From an uncultured Planctomycetaceae bacterium (lineage in GTDB: Bacteria > Planctomycetota > Planctomycetia > Planctomycetales > Planctomycetaceae), in NCBI GenBank assembly GCA_943787265.1, contig CALSLT010000002.1:62001-126000 (forward strand): a stretch of DNA of 64,000 bases, given 5' to 3'. Below, piece after piece: positions 9,286-17,928 of the stretch (positions are counted from its first letter, which is position 1; each line of letters begins with the position of its first letter). The notes under the pieces were generated by a model. The model did not search any database, was not told the origin of the DNA, and saw only the letters and a list, made by a program, of their open reading frames with translations. The translations under genes were made by a program, and so were the position numbers.

Positions 9286-10323
9286 TCAATAACCTCGAAA
9301 GCCGGGGCGCGTCAGATTGTGGAGGCTGTAGTTGAAGCGGTTTTGGTTGGTCGTTGCCTGGTTGTGGTTGCTGCGGTTTGAGTCTGTCTGACCGAAGCGA
9401 GAGCCGGACTGCCATGTGGTATTTGGGATTCGATTGCTCGGCCGCGTCTGTCCCGAGAACGAATAGTTCTGCCGGTTCTGGTTGTAGGTCGAACGGTTCG
9501 GGCCTTGTAGATTCTGGAAGAATCGCGACGCGGCGGGACTAAGAACCGGGGCGCCGTTCGGCGAAACGTTGGTGGCAGCCTGTCGAGCGGCCTGCTGCAC
9601 CGGCGTCAGTTGATTTTGAACGTGCGGATTCTGCTGCTGGTTGGGCTGTTGCATCTGTTGTTGTGCCTGCTGCGGCGGTTGCTGCCCAGGCTGAGCATGA
9701 GCTGGCTGTCCGTATGCAGGTTGTCCGGCAATCGCAGGATTGTGACTCGGATAGCCGGTCGGCGGTGGGTAGCCGTAACCGTATCCTGGATAGGGATAGC
9801 CCTGACCGTACTGCTGCCGATCGACGAAGGTTTGTCCGTACGCGGAAGTCTGGCCGTTCCCGTAATTCGGAGCTGGCTGGTAGTAGCCATACGGTTGCTG
9901 AGGAACTCCGTAGGCCGGATTCTGTTGATACGTTTGCGGGACGAAGCCGGGTTGTTGCCAGGCGGTCGTGCCACCGTATCGGTTGGCGGTTGCCGCGTTC
10001 GCTGCGGCTGGGTAGCCGCCAGGAGCGTACGATCCTCGAACGGCTGGCTGGCTGTGGGCAGGATGTTGAATGTAAGCGGGGGGCGGGTAGTACCCGCTGG
10101 CTGGATGAGGAGCTCGTTGCTGCTGAGCACCGTACCAGACTACGCCTCCGTTCTGCGTGTAGTAGCCGGCGGCCTGGCCATGCGCGAGTTCCGGCATCTG
10201 AATCGCAAAAACGGCAAGCACTGACAGAGCTGCCGCGACCGCAGGCCATCGAGTAAACGCCGTGTGCCGGCGCAAAAAGTCTTGTCGCAACGAACTGACG
10301 GATTTGTGGACTGAATTCTTCAT
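9286..10323 (-). CDS. Exported low-complexity Gln/Tyr/Pro/Gly-rich protein
   Basis: A 345-residue protein beginning at the ATG at 10323. It has a long basic N-terminus and a hydrophobic segment (PAVAAALSVLAVFAI) ending near AHGQ, consistent with a signal peptide. The mature part is almost entirely Gln, Tyr, Pro, Gly, Asn and Ala, first with YYPPP and YPYPGYGYGYPPP stretches, then polyglutamine-like QQPPQQAQQQMQQ, then an Asn/Arg-rich tail. No folded domain is visible. The composition resembles prion-like or surface-coat proteins. It is divergent from the BON-repeat gene, whose product also has Gln-rich linkers, so the pair may share regulation. The function is unknown. Confidence 0.7.
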   Translation of the reverse strand: MKNSVHKSVSSLRQDFLRRHTAFTRWPAVAAALSVLAVFAIQMPELAHGQAAGYYTQNGGVVWYGAQQQRAPHPASGYYPPPAYIQHPAHSQPAVRGSYAPGGYPAAANAATANRYGGTTAWQQPGFVPQTYQQNPAYGVPQQPYGYYQPAPNYGNGQTSAYGQTFVDRQQYGQGYPYPGYGYGYPPPTGYPSHNPAIAGQPAYGQPAHAQPGQQPPQQAQQQMQQPNQQQNPHVQNQLTPVQQAARQAATNVSPNGAPVLSPAASRFFQNLQGPNRSTYNQNRQNYSFSGQTRPSNRIPNTTWQSGSRFGQTDSNRSNHNQATTNQNRFNYSLHNLTRPGFRGY

Positions 10324-10793
10324 TCGGAAACCTCGATGTCCGGACTCAGCCGGCGGAACTTTCACGGCCACTTTTCGTGTAATCGGAGCAGCTTTTCGCC
10401 GTCAATAGCGGCTCCTTGAAACAGGCCAGTCATCGTATCGTCCTGTGATGACTGCTCGCCGCGAGCATCCGAGGTCTACGGAACGATTGCGATCAGATCA
10501 TCCGATTCGATCGAGATAACCAGAAAAGCTTATCTAACCGGACATGGGCGACCGATGAAATGGGAGAGCATTCTGTGTGTGAGTGCTCGGTCGTCTGAAT
10601 TACTGCCGATTCAGTCCGTTTATCCGCGGATTCAGCAGTCAGACGGAGCCGAAGCTGAGACGCTCCGGCACTGCAAAAACGCAAAGACTCGGCTTCATCC
10701 GGAGATTTTTGAACAGGCACGCGTGTGGCTGTCACTCTGGCTGAAACAAGCTGTGTGAAACCTGACTCAAGGTCGTACAAGGAGATTCAATCC
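10324..10793. other. 470-base divergent intergenic region
   Basis: This gap separates two divergently transcribed genes for exported proteins, so it should hold both promoters. I see no small gene, RNA gene or clear repeat. An AAGGAG ribosome-binding site precedes the ATG at 10794. Confidence 0.5.
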
Positions 10794-12224
10794 ATGCTGG
10801 CGTATCGCAAGTGGGTCCTGTCACTCGGGATCGCAGCGGTGACTCCAGGGATTGCACTGGCTGGACCGTTTCCATTCTCGAAGTCCGACCAGGCAGTTCC
10901 GCAGTCAGCCGCCCCAAACAATCAGAAGCTTGCCGAAGAGGCTGCTTCCAACCTTAGAGCTGCCCAGTTCTCAGGCTTCGACATCGAGCTCGAAGTTCAG
11001 AGTGGCGTTTGCCTGTTGAAAGGCAAGATCGCCAGTCAGGCTCAGAAGGATCAGGCTACGCAGGTGATCTCCCGCGTGCCTGGAATTCGATCGGTCAACA
11101 ATCAGCTTGTCGTACTGAACGGCAAACCGGCTGCAACACAGCAATCTCCTGTGCAGCAGGCAGTCGCCCGCGACGTGACATCGAATCCGATCCAGCAGGC
11201 CGGGTTCTTCTCACGCTCAAAGCAGACTCGACCAACGAAAGCTCAGCAGCGAGCAACAGCTCCGCAGCAGGCAACCGGCGAGTCGCCACAGCAGGTTCAG
11301 CAGATTACGCAGAGCATTGCTCAGGCAGTTCAAGGCTCCGGTGTTCGAGGCCACGATATCGATCTTCGATACAAAGGCGGAGTCGCAACTCTGTTGGGCA
11401 AAGCTCAGTCGCCTCAGGACGTTGCTCGGTTGACTCAGGTCATCTCACGAGTTCCTGGTGTTCGACAGGTCAACAACCAGTTGCGGGCTCCTGGGATGGG
11501 CTCATCCATCCAGCAGACTTCGGGTACAACTTCGGGCGGCACCAACCAGAGAGTTGCTGAGCAGATTGCTCAGGCTTTGGCTGCAAATCGCTTGAGCGGT
11601 CTGGACATTGAAGTTCGCTACAACGGTGGAAAAGCAACTCTGAGCGGCCCGGTTCCGCATCCGCAGGTGGCGATGATCGCTCATCAGGTGGCTGCAAGCG
11701 TGCCGGGAGTTCTGCAGGTCGACAATCGTCTGCAGGTTGTCGGAATGCCTGGTCAACCGGGACAGCCACAAGGCTTTCCAGGAGCCGGTCCTCAGGGGCA
11801 GGGCCCGAACGTGATGCCAGTCAACCATCAGATGCCTGGCCGACCTCATCCAGCGATGATGGCTGCCGGAGCGATGGGCGGAATGGCCGCCGGAGCAATG
11901 GGCATGGGTCCGGGCGGAATGGGACCAGGAGCTGGCCCTCACGCTCACGGATCAGGAAACCCGTCGCACATGGCGTACGATCTTCCAAACCTGCCGAACC
12001 ACTCATGGCCAACCTACGCGGCCTATCCGAACTATGCTCAGGTGTCGTACCCGAAAGAGTACAGTGCCAGTGCATGGCCTTACATCGGCCCGTTCTACCC
12101 GTACCCACAGGTGCCAATGGGCTGGCGTCAGGTACAACTTGAATGGGACGACGGAGCCTGGAACCTGAACTTCCGCCCTCGGACGGACCGCTGGTTCTGG
12201 TACCTCGATCCAAAGAACTGGTAA
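10794..12224 (+). CDS. Exported protein with three BON domains
   Basis: A 476-residue protein with a signal peptide (cleavage near ALAGP, residues 20-24) and three BON repeats at about residues 43-107, 166-232 and 250-316. Each ends in the hallmark V-P-G-(I/V)-x-x-V-(N/D)-N pattern. BON domains bind membranes or phospholipids and occur in envelope proteins such as OsmY. Between repeats are Gln/Thr-rich linkers, and after the third comes a Gly/Met/Pro-rich stretch. The last 50 residues form an aromatic module (SAWPYIGPFYPYPQVPMGW...) that I recall as common in planctomycete exported proteins. The start at 10794 is set by the AAGGAG site. A strong terminator follows. Confidence 0.85.
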   Translation: MLAYRKWVLSLGIAAVTPGIALAGPFPFSKSDQAVPQSAAPNNQKLAEEAASNLRAAQFSGFDIELEVQSGVCLLKGKIASQAQKDQATQVISRVPGIRSVNNQLVVLNGKPAATQQSPVQQAVARDVTSNPIQQAGFFSRSKQTRPTKAQQRATAPQQATGESPQQVQQITQSIAQAVQGSGVRGHDIDLRYKGGVATLLGKAQSPQDVARLTQVISRVPGVRQVNNQLRAPGMGSSIQQTSGTTSGGTNQRVAEQIAQALAANRLSGLDIEVRYNGGKATLSGPVPHPQVAMIAHQVAASVPGVLQVDNRLQVVGMPGQPGQPQGFPGAGPQGQGPNVMPVNHQMPGRPHPAMMAAGAMGGMAAGAMGMGPGGMGPGAGPHAHGSGNPSHMAYDLPNLPNHSWPTYAAYPNYAQVSYPKEYSASAWPYIGPFYPYPQVPMGWRQVQLEWDDGAWNLNFRPRTDRWFWYLDPKNW

Positions 12225-12273
12225 GCTGCCCGTTCTGACGAGAAGTCAGAAAACGGCAAGCTGAAAACAGAAT

Positions 12274-12310
12274 CAGCCGGAGTAGTCATCAAGACTACTC
12301 CGGCTGTTTT
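12274..12310 (+). terminator. Rho-independent terminator after the BON-domain gene
   Basis: A perfect 14-base stem (CAGCCGGAGTAGTC with GACTACTCCGGCTG) closes a five-base loop at 12288-12292 and is followed directly by TTTTCGTTT. It starts 49 bases after the stop codon. Confidence 0.92.
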
Positions 12311-12758
12311 CGTTTAACGGGCAAATTCAGACTGGCATCGCAGGTACGGGCATCTTCCTTTGGACGCTCAATGCCATCAGACTGGATAGCCAGATCGCTG
12401 ACGGAAGAATGGCCGCGCGAATGCACATTCTGTGTGGCTTTTGTGGTGAGTTTGCTGTTGCATTTGAATATGTCGTCGGAATGGCCAGCGTCGAATTCGT
12501 CGGAGTAGGCTGCAATATTGAGCGGGAGGCAGTGCTGACGCGACAACAGAATCTGGCCGATTGAATGCGGCGAAATCGCGACTCATTTCGTGGATTGATG
12601 ATCGCTCAGTTTCTGCGCTTGCTGAATTTGTGTATCAGGAACGGGAAAGACTGTTCCGCAATGGCCGGACTGATATTCTATTTCGGGGCCTGCGTTTACA
12701 GCTTCAGCGCAGCCGCAGAATGCGGCATTCAACGTCAACCACAGACTGGCAATCAGCG
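12311..12758. other. 448-base region without a recognised gene
   Basis: Open frames here lack coding character and have no ribosome-binding site. The region should contain the promoter of the symporter gene at 12759, but I cannot point to a convincing one. Confidence 0.4.
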
Positions 12759-14198
12759 ATGTCTATTGAGCTGAGCTTTCTGAGTGTCTTTCTTCTATTG
12801 ATGCTCGTTCATGCTTGGCATGGGGCCAGAAAGACTGACTCACTAAGCGACTACCTCGTCGGAAGCCGGTCTCTCGGAGGTGTGGGGATTGCGCTGTCAT
12901 TCTTTGCCACGTTCGTCAGTTCGGTGACGTTCGTCGGGCTTGCCGGACGCAGTTGGTCTCTGGGACCGACATGGTGGATCGTGTGTTCGATCCTGTTTAC
13001 GACTGCAGCACTCGTTTCGTGGTTTGTGGTTGCTCCGCGTTTTCTCGAATTCGCCGACAAGTTTCAACTACTGACGATTCCAGAATTTCTCGGCGCACGC
13101 TATCAAAGCCGGATGCTGCAACGCGTCTCTGGAGTGGTCGTGGTCGTTGCCTCGGTGGTCTACATGACAGCAGTGTACGACGGCGCCTCGAGAACACTTG
13201 AAGGGCTGCTGCAGATTGACTCGACGATCGTAATGGGGCTGGTGTTCGTCGTTGTAACGGGGTACACGCTGATCGGCGGGTTTCGCGCGGTCGTCGCGAC
13301 TGATGGCGTACAGGGCGTGATGTTGCTGGTTGGCGCAGTGACGTTACCGATTGCAATGTTGTATCGCGGCGGCGGAATTGGCAACGTGCTTGAAACGGTC
13401 CAGAATCGGTCACCACTGGCACTTAAATTCACGTCAGGCCTACCTTTGCTGGGACTCGTTGGAACTGCGTTAGGAATCGCTCTGAAGATCATCGTTGACC
13501 CGAGACTTCTCTCCAGATTTTATGGTCTGTCATCAAGAAAACAGGTTCTCCGAGGTCGCTGTCTGGCTGTTGTGCTGCTGTTTGTTACCTATTTGTTCGT
13601 ACTGCCGGTGGGGCTGCTCGCCCACGCGTTTGTCCCGACAGGAGTCGATCTGCAGACCGACGAAGTAGTTCCCTGGTTACTTTCCTCAGAGGGACATGTG
13701 CTGGGTACTACTGCCGGTTCACTGTTTCTAACAGCGCTCGTCGCTGCAGCGATGTCGTCACTGGATTCCGTGCTGCTTGTCGCGGCGGGCTCGATCGAAC
13801 GAGACATCACGCCCCGTCAAGACAGCGTCGATGATCCCGGAAGTGTTCGCAGAACACGAACTTGGGTCTTTGTTCTGTCAGCCGTTGCAGCGTCGCTGGC
13901 GCTGATGCGAACTCGTGGCATCGTCGAACTCAGTTCACTATCGGGTTCGCTGTATGCCGTTTGTTTTCTGCCGGCGCTAATCGTAGGTCTGTTCTGGCAG
14001 GGAGGTACAAGGACGGCAGCAACATGCTCCCTGATTTCAGGCTTTGCGACAGCAGCCACCTGGTTCGGATTGAAGAAGGTCGTGCTGGGTGGATCGGTCG
14101 CATGGCTGCACGAAATCTATATCGGTTTGCTGGTCTCAATGCCGATGTTTATTGGAATTTCCATTTGGCAGCGAAGATCGAATTCATTACCAAAATGA
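12759..14198 (+). CDS. Sodium:solute symporter (SSS family)
   Basis: A 479-residue multi-pass inner-membrane transporter. Starting at the ATG at 12759, the protein opens with a membrane helix (LSVFLLLMLVHAW) and then the family's DYLVGSRSLGGVGIALSFFA segment; the inverted-repeat core helices follow, about 13 in all. The GYTLIGGFRAVVATDGVQG segment is a hallmark of SSS proteins. They couple sodium import to uptake of sugars, amino acids, nucleosides or organic anions; the substrate cannot be read here. Longer upstream frames give a soluble, atypical leader, so this start is preferred. No companion catabolic gene is adjacent. Confidence 0.87.
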   Translation: MSIELSFLSVFLLLMLVHAWHGARKTDSLSDYLVGSRSLGGVGIALSFFATFVSSVTFVGLAGRSWSLGPTWWIVCSILFTTAALVSWFVVAPRFLEFADKFQLLTIPEFLGARYQSRMLQRVSGVVVVVASVVYMTAVYDGASRTLEGLLQIDSTIVMGLVFVVVTGYTLIGGFRAVVATDGVQGVMLLVGAVTLPIAMLYRGGGIGNVLETVQNRSPLALKFTSGLPLLGLVGTALGIALKIIVDPRLLSRFYGLSSRKQVLRGRCLAVVLLFVTYLFVLPVGLLAHAFVPTGVDLQTDEVVPWLLSSEGHVLGTTAGSLFLTALVAAAMSSLDSVLLVAAGSIERDITPRQDSVDDPGSVRRTRTWVFVLSAVAASLALMRTRGIVELSSLSGSLYAVCFLPALIVGLFWQGGTRTAATCSLISGFATAATWFGLKKVVLGGSVAWLHEIYIGLLVSMPMFIGISIWQRRSNSLPK

Positions 14199-14217
14199 CG
14201 CCGGCCGAAGTCGACAG

Positions 14218-14827
14218 TCAGATGGGGTACTCGATGAGAATTCCGTATCCTCGTGATTCCGTATCGGTTGGTCGAAAATCGGAATGGACCGAGACCAGCC
14301 GTGCCCCGGAATCCAGATGAAACGACAGCACAGGATCCGCGACGCGCCCCGATTCGGATCGCCGCTCAACATACTCGTCAATTGAAAGCTGTGGGAACTG
14401 ATGAAATCGCACGGGGCGTGTGAAGCCGATGATGCGTGAAATACCGTCAAGTTTGCTCGCAAAATCTATCTGCCGGTCGATCAACTTACGACCGCAACCC
14501 ATCCCTTGACCTGCCGGCGCAACGCCCACACCAACCAACTGGTAAATCGTTCCGTCGCGTGAATGCGTACTTCGAAACGAACCATTGTCGGTGACGTCCT
14601 GATAGGTCAACGGCCGAGGATTGCAGTTGCGCTGAACTGATCCGTTGGGCGGACGCCGCACCGACAATGCGATCGTTCAGGATGGCGACCCACTGTCCGG
14701 CGGCGAACGCTGCAACTCGTTCGTTGATGGCCTCGCGAGATGCTGCAAGCGAACTGGGCCAACTGGCCGCTTCAACCGCAGCGATGGCATCCACATCCTC
14801 AAAAGTCGCCTGACGGTACGTGATCAT
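14218..14827 (-). pseudogene. GNAT N-acetyltransferase gene interrupted by a frameshift
   Basis: The N-terminal half (MITYRQATFEDVDAIAAVEA, from 14827) is a typical GNAT start and runs in frame to about DRIVGAASAQRIS. The rest of the fold continues in the next frame, which carries the acetyl-CoA binding motif (VGVAPAGQGMGCGRKL) and reaches a stop at 14218. The switch falls near 14620-14645. Unshifted, the first frame runs on to 14486 with unrelated sequence. Together the two parts give a protein of about 200 residues, the size of a single-domain GNAT. Either the gene is broken or the assembly has a one-base error. The natural substrate is unknown. Confidence 0.75.
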
Positions 14828-14887
14828 TTTTCAGTCCGTAGTGAATCGAATCCGCAGAGACGGTCGTTAATTCGCAGGAAGGTCAAG

Positions 14888-16099
14888 TCATTCCGATTCG
14901 GATAACCAGCGAGATAGAACAACGGCATTGTCCGCACCGAGTCCCGGGAATCGATCAGAGAGTTGAGGTGATTGGCCATCAATTCGGAACGGTGTTCCGG
15001 CAGCCGTGAAGGACTCGCCGCCCTCCCCTCGAATCCGATGAAACATGCCGCGGCTGTTGAGTTGTTCGTCGTCCATCATCTCGGGAATCGTCTGAATCGG
15101 CGCTGCGGGAATCGCCGCCTCTTCCAATAACGTGAGCCATTCCGAGGTCTTCCGTGTGCTTGTTCGCTCGCTGATAAGTCGTTCGGCGTACGGCTGATTT
15201 TCTGTGCGGGCCGAGTTCGAATTCAGCAACGGGTCAGCGAGAAATTCTGGAGCCTCAAGAACGTCACACAACTTTTGCCACAGTGTGTCGTTCCCTGCCG
15301 CAATTACGATTGTGCCGTTGCTGGTTGGAAATCCCTGGAAGGGAGTGATTGACGGGTGACGAGTTCCGATCGGTTTTGGCGTTTGGCCGGTGAGTTCACA
15401 TCGAGCGATCGCATTCTCAAGAATCGCAACATTGCAGTCGAGCATCGCCAGATCGAGTGTTGTGCCGCGCCCGTCGGAGTTGCGTGCCTGCAGTGATGCG
15501 AGTATCCCAATTGCTGTGAACATTCCGGTGACGATGTCGCTGACCGAAGCGCCAACGCGTGCTGGCTGGTCCGCGTCATGACCAGTGATGCTGATCAGGC
15601 CGCTCATCGCCTGAATAATCACGTCATACGCCGGTCGGTCTCGATACGGCCCGGTCTGCCCGAAACCTGACGCCGACGCGAAGATCAGCGACGGATTGAT
15701 TTCATGCAGAACGTCCGGCCCGATCCCAAGTCCGTCCATGACGCCTGGACGAAAATTCTCGACAAGAACATCAGCGCGACTCGCCAGCTGTAGAAACGTT
15801 TCTCGATCGGCAGCATCTTTGAGATCGAGAACGACGCTCGACTTTCCCCGGTTGAGGCTGGCAAAGTACGCACTCGCCCCGGATGGAAGAAACGGCCCGA
15901 AAGCACGGGACTCATCGCCTGTGTCCGGCCGTTCGATTTTCACGACATCGGCTCCCAAATCTGCCAGGATCATGGTGCAGTATGGTCCCGCTAGGACACG
16001 GGTTAGATCAAGAACCTTCAGCCCTGCCAGTGGCAAAACAGCAGTCGAGCTGTTCGCGTCACCGGCCCCGCCTGCCTCCCGCAGCTGCGATTCCACCAT
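14888..16099 (-). CDS. Class III (CaiB/BaiF family) CoA transferase
   Basis: A 403-residue member of the family III CoA transferases, which move CoA between carboxylic acids through an aspartyl-CoA thioester. Family hallmarks: LAGLKVLDLTRVLAGPYCTM, LADLGADVVKIERPDTGDE, the NRGKSSVVLDLK segment, FRPGVMDGLG, SGFGQTGPYRDRPAYD, and the predicted catalytic Asp in LDLAMLDCNVAIL. The length matches the family. No dehydrogenase, hydratase or acyl-CoA ligase gene lies beside it, so the acid used (carnitine, formate, bile acid or other) cannot be inferred. It should be cytoplasmic. Confidence 0.88.
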   Translation of the reverse strand: MVESQLREAGGAGDANSSTAVLPLAGLKVLDLTRVLAGPYCTMILADLGADVVKIERPDTGDESRAFGPFLPSGASAYFASLNRGKSSVVLDLKDAADRETFLQLASRADVLVENFRPGVMDGLGIGPDVLHEINPSLIFASASGFGQTGPYRDRPAYDVIIQAMSGLISITGHDADQPARVGASVSDIVTGMFTAIGILASLQARNSDGRGTTLDLAMLDCNVAILENAIARCELTGQTPKPIGTRHPSITPFQGFPTSNGTIVIAAGNDTLWQKLCDVLEAPEFLADPLLNSNSARTENQPYAERLISERTSTRKTSEWLTLLEEAAIPAAPIQTIPEMMDDEQLNSRGMFHRIRGEGGESFTAAGTPFRIDGQSPQLSDRFPGLGADNAVVLSRWLSESE

Positions 16100-16375
16100 A
16101 GATTTTGCTCCCTCGCCAAAGCTGGTTCAACGTCCCACTCACACCGCCGGGGCAGCCTACCCTCGATCGAAATTTCATGCACTGCACGATAAAGCGTCAA
16201 TTACGATAAGTACCGTGCGTCTCCAGTCGCCGTCACAGGTACGGAAGAGTCTCCTGACTCAACACCAAGTAGACAGCTTACACTGGCTCTTTGAGTCCTT
16301 ATTCGTCATTTTGGGCAAGATTCGACGAAACGATGGCGGGGTCGCGAGGTGGCATTGAAACATGCGAAATGCCTA
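16100..16375. other. Intergenic region between the tRNA terminator and the CoA transferase
   Basis: No gene or structured RNA is recognised. It should contain the promoter of the minus-strand CoA transferase, but no clear -10/-35 pair was found. Confidence 0.4.
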
Positions 16376-16415
16376 CGAAAAAAGGCTCATTCTCACGAAT
16401 TGAGAATGAGCCTTT
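16376..16415 (-). terminator. Rho-independent terminator of tRNA-Asp
   Basis: On the minus strand a perfect 15-base stem (AAAGGCTCATTCTCA with its complement) closes a five-base loop at 16396-16400 and runs into TTTTTTCG. It begins four bases past the mature tRNA 3' end. Confidence 0.92.
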
Positions 16416-16419
16416 AAAG

Positions 16420-16493
16420 CGACCCCGAGGGGACTTGAACCCCCAACCTCCGGATCGACAGTCCGGCGCTCTAACCAATTGAGCTACAGGGCC
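16420..16493 (-). tRNA. tRNA-Asp (anticodon GTC)
   Basis: The minus strand folds into a complete cloverleaf of 74 bases: acceptor arm GGCCCTG/CGGGGTC with two G-U pairs, D arm with AGCTCAATTGGTTAGAGC, anticodon arm CCGGA-CTGTCGA-TCCGG giving anticodon GTC, a five-base variable loop, and a T arm with TTCAAGT loop. The discriminator is G, as expected for tRNA-Asp. CCA is not encoded and must be added after transcription. It has its own promoter and terminator, so it is a single-gene unit. Confidence 0.97.
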
Positions 16494-16536
16494 TTAACGC
16501 GGTTGGCTCCAAGAGCGAGTTGCGTTGTGCGGCGGA

Positions 16537-16564
16537 ATTTTAGCTCCGACGTCACGGAGGTCAA
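16537..16564 (-). promoter_or_regulatory. Sigma-70-type promoter of tRNA-Asp
   Basis: Reading the minus strand, TTGACC (16559-16564) and TAAAAT (16537-16542) are separated by 16 bases. Start of transcription would be near 16530, giving a leader of about 37 bases before the tRNA. Confidence 0.7.
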
Positions 16565-16740
16565 TAGATCGGCCACATCAGGATGGATCATTAGCAGAAA
16601 ATGCCCAGGCCCGTTCGGGCTGCTCTGACTCAGCCAGAAAAGCGGGCATTCATGGGAATTCCGTTTCGGCGAATTGCACGGGCGAACTCCTCGTCAGGTA
16701 GCCACGGCGTATGCGGAGCCGGGGACGCCAAGGCTCAGGG

Positions 16741-17886
16741 CTATTCGGAATCCTGCCCGAAAACCAACAGGTTGTCTCGGTGGATAATCTCTTCGTAGGG
16801 AAGATTGGCTGGATCTGAGGGCAAATCCGCCAGTCGCTGCCCTTGTAGACGAGCTGTCGTTGGGCTGTCGTAGTTGGTGAGCCCGCGAGCGAATTCCTGC
16901 CCGTCTTCACCTAACAACGAGACAACGTCGCCGCGGCCGAAGTTACCCTCAACATTCGTAACGCCGATGGGCAGCAGCGATCGGCCGCTCTTCGTCAGTG
17001 CATTCTTTGCGCCTGCATCGAGCTTCAGTTTTCCGCGAGGCTCCACCGTGTACCCGATCCATCTTTTCCATGCCGGAATGTTGCGCCCTTGAGCAAGAAA
17101 CAGCGTTCCGACCTCGTCTCCAGCCATGATCTCGTCGAGCACGCCGTTTTGCCGACCATTCGCGATGATGACACTTTCGCCGACTTCGGTGACCTTGCGT
17201 GCGGCCTGCAACTTGGATTTCATACCCCCCGTTCCGCCTCGGCTCTTTGAATCAGCGGCCAGGGCCAGCAAGTTTTCGTCCCAGCGTTCAACGACGGGTA
17301 TCACCTTGCTGTCTGGCGAGGCCGGATCGCCGTCCAGCAATCCGTCGATGACGGACAGGACGATCAGCAATGAGTCTCCCAGAAGATTGCTGACCATTGC
17401 CGCCAGGTGGTCGTTATCGCCGAATTGAATCTCGCTGATACTGACAGTGTCGTTTTCATTGATGATCGGGATGATCGAGAATTCAAACAGCGTGTTCAGC
17501 GTGTTGCGAACGTTGAGGTATCGCTCGCGGTTTCGGAAGTCGTTGGCCGTGAGCAGAAGTTGAGCGGCGCGGAAGCCGTGAACTTCCAGGCAATCGTTGT
17601 AAAGACGAATCAGGTGAGCCTGGCCAGCCGCCGCAGCAGCCTGAAGATGCGGAAGATCTGACGGTCGCTGTTTGAGATTCAGCAGGCCCATCCCGGCACC
17701 GACCGCACCGCTTGATATAAGCACGACTCGTCGGCCAGTTTGCCGGATGCGATACATCTGCTCGGCCAGAGCAGCGATGCGTGAAACATCAAGCGAATCA
17801 TCGTCGTTGGACAAAACGCTTGTCCCGACCTTGATGACGACCGTGCGGGCGGTCTGAATGATTTCCTGCCGAATGAGACTCTGCAT
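16741..17886 (-). CDS. proB: Glutamate 5-kinase
   Basis: This 381-residue enzyme phosphorylates glutamate to glutamyl-5-phosphate, the first step of proline synthesis. It has the amino-acid-kinase core (VVIKVGTSVL, LISSGAVGAGM, IPIINENDTVS, FGDNDHLAAMV, RGGTGGMKSKLQAA) and a C-terminal PUA domain (from about residue 285, with NFGRGDVVSLL). The ATG at 17886 is preferred over an in-frame TTG at 17922 because ProB proteins begin shortly before the VVIKVG strand. proA is not adjacent. It follows fabF by 42 bases on the same strand and may be co-transcribed with it. Confidence 0.95.
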   Translation of the reverse strand: MQSLIRQEIIQTARTVVIKVGTSVLSNDDDSLDVSRIAALAEQMYRIRQTGRRVVLISSGAVGAGMGLLNLKQRPSDLPHLQAAAAAGQAHLIRLYNDCLEVHGFRAAQLLLTANDFRNRERYLNVRNTLNTLFEFSIIPIINENDTVSISEIQFGDNDHLAAMVSNLLGDSLLIVLSVIDGLLDGDPASPDSKVIPVVERWDENLLALAADSKSRGGTGGMKSKLQAARKVTEVGESVIIANGRQNGVLDEIMAGDEVGTLFLAQGRNIPAWKRWIGYTVEPRGKLKLDAGAKNALTKSGRSLLPIGVTNVEGNFGRGDVVSLLGEDGQEFARGLTNYDSPTTARLQGQRLADLPSDPANLPYEEIIHRDNLLVFGQDSE

Positions 17887-17928
17887 GATGTCACGTCGAA
17901 GTGCAGACTCGACCGCGTCCAACCTTGC

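Noticed and set aside
9610..10256. Long plus-strand open frames over the Gln/Tyr/Pro-rich protein
   Set aside because: They are antisense to a low-complexity coding region, and their peptides are Arg/Val/Leu-rich translations of repetitive codons.
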